Assembly (NCBI GenBank): GCA_017411935.1
Contig: JAFQPC010000104.1
Coordinates: forward strand, 1 to 6,518
Direction: 5' to 3'
Length of the DNA stretch: 6,518 nucleotides
DNA from: Clostridia bacterium
GTDB lineage: Bacteria > Bacillota > Clostridia > Oscillospirales > CAG-272
The translations under genes were made by a program, and so were the position numbers. The notes beneath the pieces were generated by a model. The model was not told the origin of the DNA. It saw only the letters and a list, made by a program, of their open reading frames with translations, and did not search any database. This document shows, in pieces, positions 5,306 to 6,518 of this stretch. Each line of letters opens with the position of its first letter. Position 1 is the stretch's first letter.

Positions 5306-5340
5306 AAAAAAGGAAGACATACGTAAGTATGCCTTCCTTT
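5306..5340 (-). terminator. Terminator-like hairpin after a degenerate tRNA 3' end
   Basis: AAAGGAAG (5309-5316) pairs with CTTCCTTT (5333-5340), then one A-C mismatch, then CATAC/GTATG around a GTAA loop. On the minus strand it ends in six T (5306-5311); on the plus strand it is followed by CTTTTT, so it could work both ways. It closely resembles the tRNA-Ala terminator in arm sequence (shared AAAAAGA-AGGAAG) and likewise directly follows a CCA. Confidence 0.8.
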
Positions 5341-5345
5341 CTTTT

Positions 5346-5368
5346 TGGTGGAGTGTCGGAGATTCGTT
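5346..5368 (-). pseudogene. Degenerate tRNA 3'-end fragment (T-loop, acceptor 3' strand, CCA)
   Basis: On the minus strand a T-loop-like AACGAAT, a five-base CTCCG, a seven-base ACACTCC, a discriminator A and CCA follow in the exact order and spacing of a tRNA 3' end. No matching acceptor 5' strand (GGAGTGT) or anticodon arm is found upstream. Aligned with tRNA-Ala, the block from terminator arm to T-loop is nearly colinear (about 29 of 36 bases identical by eye). It is a remnant or duplicate, not a functional tRNA. Confidence 0.6.
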
Positions 5369-5486
5369 CTTGAATTTTGCGAAGCAAGGAGTGCAAATTT
5401 GTTTTCATATGCTTCGCAAAATTCTTCGGTCATCGTTCACAAAACAACTCACAGGGTTGTTTTGTTCACTGCGTTCGAATCCCCTA
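5361..5486. repeat. Palindrome-rich intergenic element flanked by GATTCG/CGAATC
   Basis: This gene-free stretch holds two perfect hairpins: a 15-bp stem GAATTTTGCGAAGCA (5372-5386) with its complement (5410-5424) around a 23-nt loop, and a 10-bp stem ACAAAACAAC (5439-5448) with GTTGTTTTGT (5456-5465). Its edges carry GATTCG (5361-5366) and, inverted, CGAATC (5476-5481), the latter being part of a 14-nt inverted copy of the tRNA-Ala T-arm (5473-5486). It has no long ORF and no transposase. It resembles a small non-autonomous palindromic repeat of REP/MITE kind built onto tRNA 3'-end sequence; copy number in the genome cannot be judged here. Confidence 0.65.
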
Positions 5487-5500
5487 CTTTAACGTTAGGT

Positions 5501-5544
5501 AAAAAGAGAGGAAGATGTACTTGTGTACATCTTCCTCTCTTTTT
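5501..5544 (-). terminator. Intrinsic terminator of tRNA-Ala
   Basis: A 20-bp perfect stem (5501-5520 with 5525-5544, TTGT loop on the plus strand) ends, on the minus strand, in CTCTCTTTTT. The first base of the hairpin is the A of the tRNA's encoded CCA, so the tRNA 3' end and the terminator share a base. Confidence 0.92.
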
Positions 5545-5619
5545 GGTGGAGCATAGGGGATTCGAACCCCTGACCCCAACACTGCCAGTGTTGTGCGCTC
5601 CCAACTGCGCTAATGCCCC
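5544..5619 (-). tRNA. tRNA-Ala (anticodon GGC)
   Basis: Complete minus-strand cloverleaf: acceptor GGGGCAT with ATGCTCC, including a G3-U70 wobble pair, the identity element read by alanyl-tRNA synthetase. The D-stem is GCGC/GCGC, the anticodon stem CAACA/TGTTG has loop CTGGCAG (anticodon GGC, reads GCC/GCU), and the T-arm is GGGG-TTCGAAT-CCCC. Discriminator A and encoded CCA (5544-5546) follow. It is a single-gene unit with its own promoter and terminator. Confidence 0.97.
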
Positions 5620-5622
5620 ACG

Positions 5623-5660
5623 CATAGTTTTATTATATAAGAAAACTATGGGCTTGTCAA
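5623..5660 (-). promoter_or_regulatory. Full-consensus promoter of tRNA-Ala with a palindrome around the -10
   Basis: On the minus strand TTGACA (5655-5660) and TATAAT (5632-5637) are perfect and 17 bp apart. A 9-bp perfect inverted repeat, CATAGTTTT (5623-5631) and AAAACTATG (5642-5650), brackets the -10 hexamer, placing a dyad over the promoter core and start region. The promoter is secure; an operator role for the palindrome is speculative. Confidence 0.9.
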
Positions 5661-5689
5661 TAACAAATTTAGGGTTTTGAAAAAATCTT

Positions 5690-6518
5690 TTAGATCTTCT
5701 TCAACAAAAAACGGTAAAAGTCCTCGGCATAGCGCGAGTGGGGGCATCGTTCGTGTAGCTCGATGATGAGATCTCTCTGACAGATCGGGTTGGAAATTGG
5801 CAGAAGCGTGAGATTTTTGTTTTGCAGCTTACCCCACGAATATTCGGGCCAAAAGGCAATGCCCGCCCCCATACTGATGATGTTCTGTACTGCCGTGGGC
5901 GAGTCTGATTCAAACAAGATCTTTGGATAAAAGCCCGCGATCGAACAGAATTTGTTGCAGATCGCGCCGAACAGACGCGTGTTGGAGAGCATGATAAAAC
6001 TCTCGTTTTTGACGGCACCGAGCTCTACGGACTCGGCTTCCGCATACTTGGAGTCCTTGGGAACGGCGAGGTAGATCTTTTCCTTTTTGACACAGCGTTG
6101 CAAATAATTTTTGGAGCTGTTAGTATCAAGACCGTTGGTCGTAATGAGAATATCACAGTCGTATTTGAGCTCGTTCTGCTCAAAATCAAAGATCACGTCG
6201 GGATTCTTTTTCTTATACTCCATAATCGTATTGATCACGAAGGACGATGCCGCCAAGATGTTGAGCTTAACGGTTTTTGTGACCGAATTTTTTAACTGCT
6301 CCATTTCAACGACGAGATGATCAAACTCGGGTAACAGTATGTCAAGCCGTTGCTTTAAGTACCTGCCATATTCGGTTAGAACGATCTGACGTCCTTTTCG
6401 TTGAAAGAGAGGAACACCAAGCTCCTTTTCCAACAGATGGATCGCTTGCGTCAGCGACGGCTGGGAGATGTGCAAGACTTCTGATGCGCGTGTTATATGC
6501 TCGAGCTGTGCGGTGGTA
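5690..6518 (-). CDS. LysR-family transcriptional regulator (5' end outside window)
   Basis: 275 residues are visible; the gene continues past the window edge, and only about ten N-terminal residues should be missing. The frame stays open upstream of the TTG at 6473-6475 and encodes TTAQLEHITRASEVLHISQ, the standard LysR winged-helix start, so that TTG is an internal leucine. The HTH continues through PSLTQAI, LLEKELGVPLFQR and LTEYG, followed by a linker helix and an effector-binding domain of the periplasmic-binding fold. Near the end, GAGIAFWPEYSW corresponds to the conserved G-x-G-I-x-x-x-P block. The family usually activates a divergent or nearby operon in response to a small molecule, but the divergent gene lies outside the window, so target and ligand are unknown. 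No clear terminator separates it from the tRNA-Ala promoter 30 bp downstream. Confidence 0.94.
   Translation of the reverse strand, partial: TTAQLEHITRASEVLHISQPSLTQAIHLLEKELGVPLFQRKGRQIVLTEYGRYLKQRLDILLPEFDHLVVEMEQLKNSVTKTVKLNILAASSFVINTIMEYKKKNPDVIFDFEQNELKYDCDILITTNGLDTNSSKNYLQRCVKKEKIYLAVPKDSKYAEAESVELGAVKNESFIMLSNTRLFGAICNKFCSIAGFYPKILFESDSPTAVQNIISMGAGIAFWPEYSWGKLQNKNLTLLPISNPICQRDLIIELHERCPHSRYAEDFYRFLLKKI

Noticed and set aside
5345..5680. Plus-strand ORF of 111 codons
   Set aside because: It reads through the antisense of tRNA-Ala and two hairpins; the stretch RGFEPLTPTLP is the familiar spurious translation of an antisense tRNA T-arm.
6473..6475. TTG as the start codon of the LysR gene
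   Set aside because: The frame continues upstream with the conserved LysR N-terminal sequence up to the window edge, so the gene is partial.
1..6518. CRISPR array, insertion sequence or prophage
   Set aside because: No regularly spaced repeats, transposase, integrase or phage gene is visible on either strand.

Overview
The window looks like a chromosomal segment of a Gram-positive, Clostridia-like Firmicute. The evidence is: strong AAGGAG-type ribosome binding sites 5-7 nt from most starts, near-consensus TTGACA-17 bp-TATAAT promoters, tRNA genes with encoded CCA ends, hairpin/U-run terminators, and a gene set (AGCS symporter, LuxS, class-II glycerate kinase, short XRE regulator) common in gut Clostridia. 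Coding DNA is moderately GC-rich and intergenic DNA is AT-rich. No prophage, CRISPR array or classical insertion sequence is visible; the species is not determined.

Layout. (1) 1-286: a minus-strand tRNA operon, promoter then tRNA-Gly(UCC), tRNA-Arg(UCU) and a cut-off tRNA that is probably His, with a perfect hairpin between Gly and Arg. (2) 323-1007: a plus-strand gene for a two-helix membrane protein ending in a four-cysteine zinc ribbon, with its own promoter and terminator. (3) 1011-3029: a plus-strand operon of a Nudix hydrolase and an AGCS alanine/glycine:cation symporter, ending in a hairpin shared with the convergent luxS. (4) 4693-3028: a minus-strand operon from a full-consensus promoter, glycerate kinase then luxS (S-ribosylhomocysteine lyase, AI-2 synthesis), three bases apart. 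(5) 5216-4704: a minus-strand transcription unit with a leader of about 230 nt, carrying an 18-codon ORF and several hairpins, ahead of a 76-residue XRE-type DNA-binding protein; the gene's last codons lie inside its own terminator. (6) 5306-5660: tRNA-Ala(GGC) on the minus strand, its terminator, then a palindrome-rich stretch that ends in a second, degenerate tRNA 3' end followed by a second related terminator. (7) 5690-6518: a LysR-family regulator whose N-terminus is cut off by the window edge.

How the parts relate. Most genes are housekeeping or accessory metabolism: translation supply (tRNAs), amino-acid uptake, three-carbon acid metabolism, and methyl-cycle detoxification/AI-2 production. 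The least explained DNA is 4951-5543. It holds the structured leader of the XRE gene and the tRNA-derived palindromic element, and these are the best candidates for something not routinely annotated. I see no clear evidence of a new multi-gene system.
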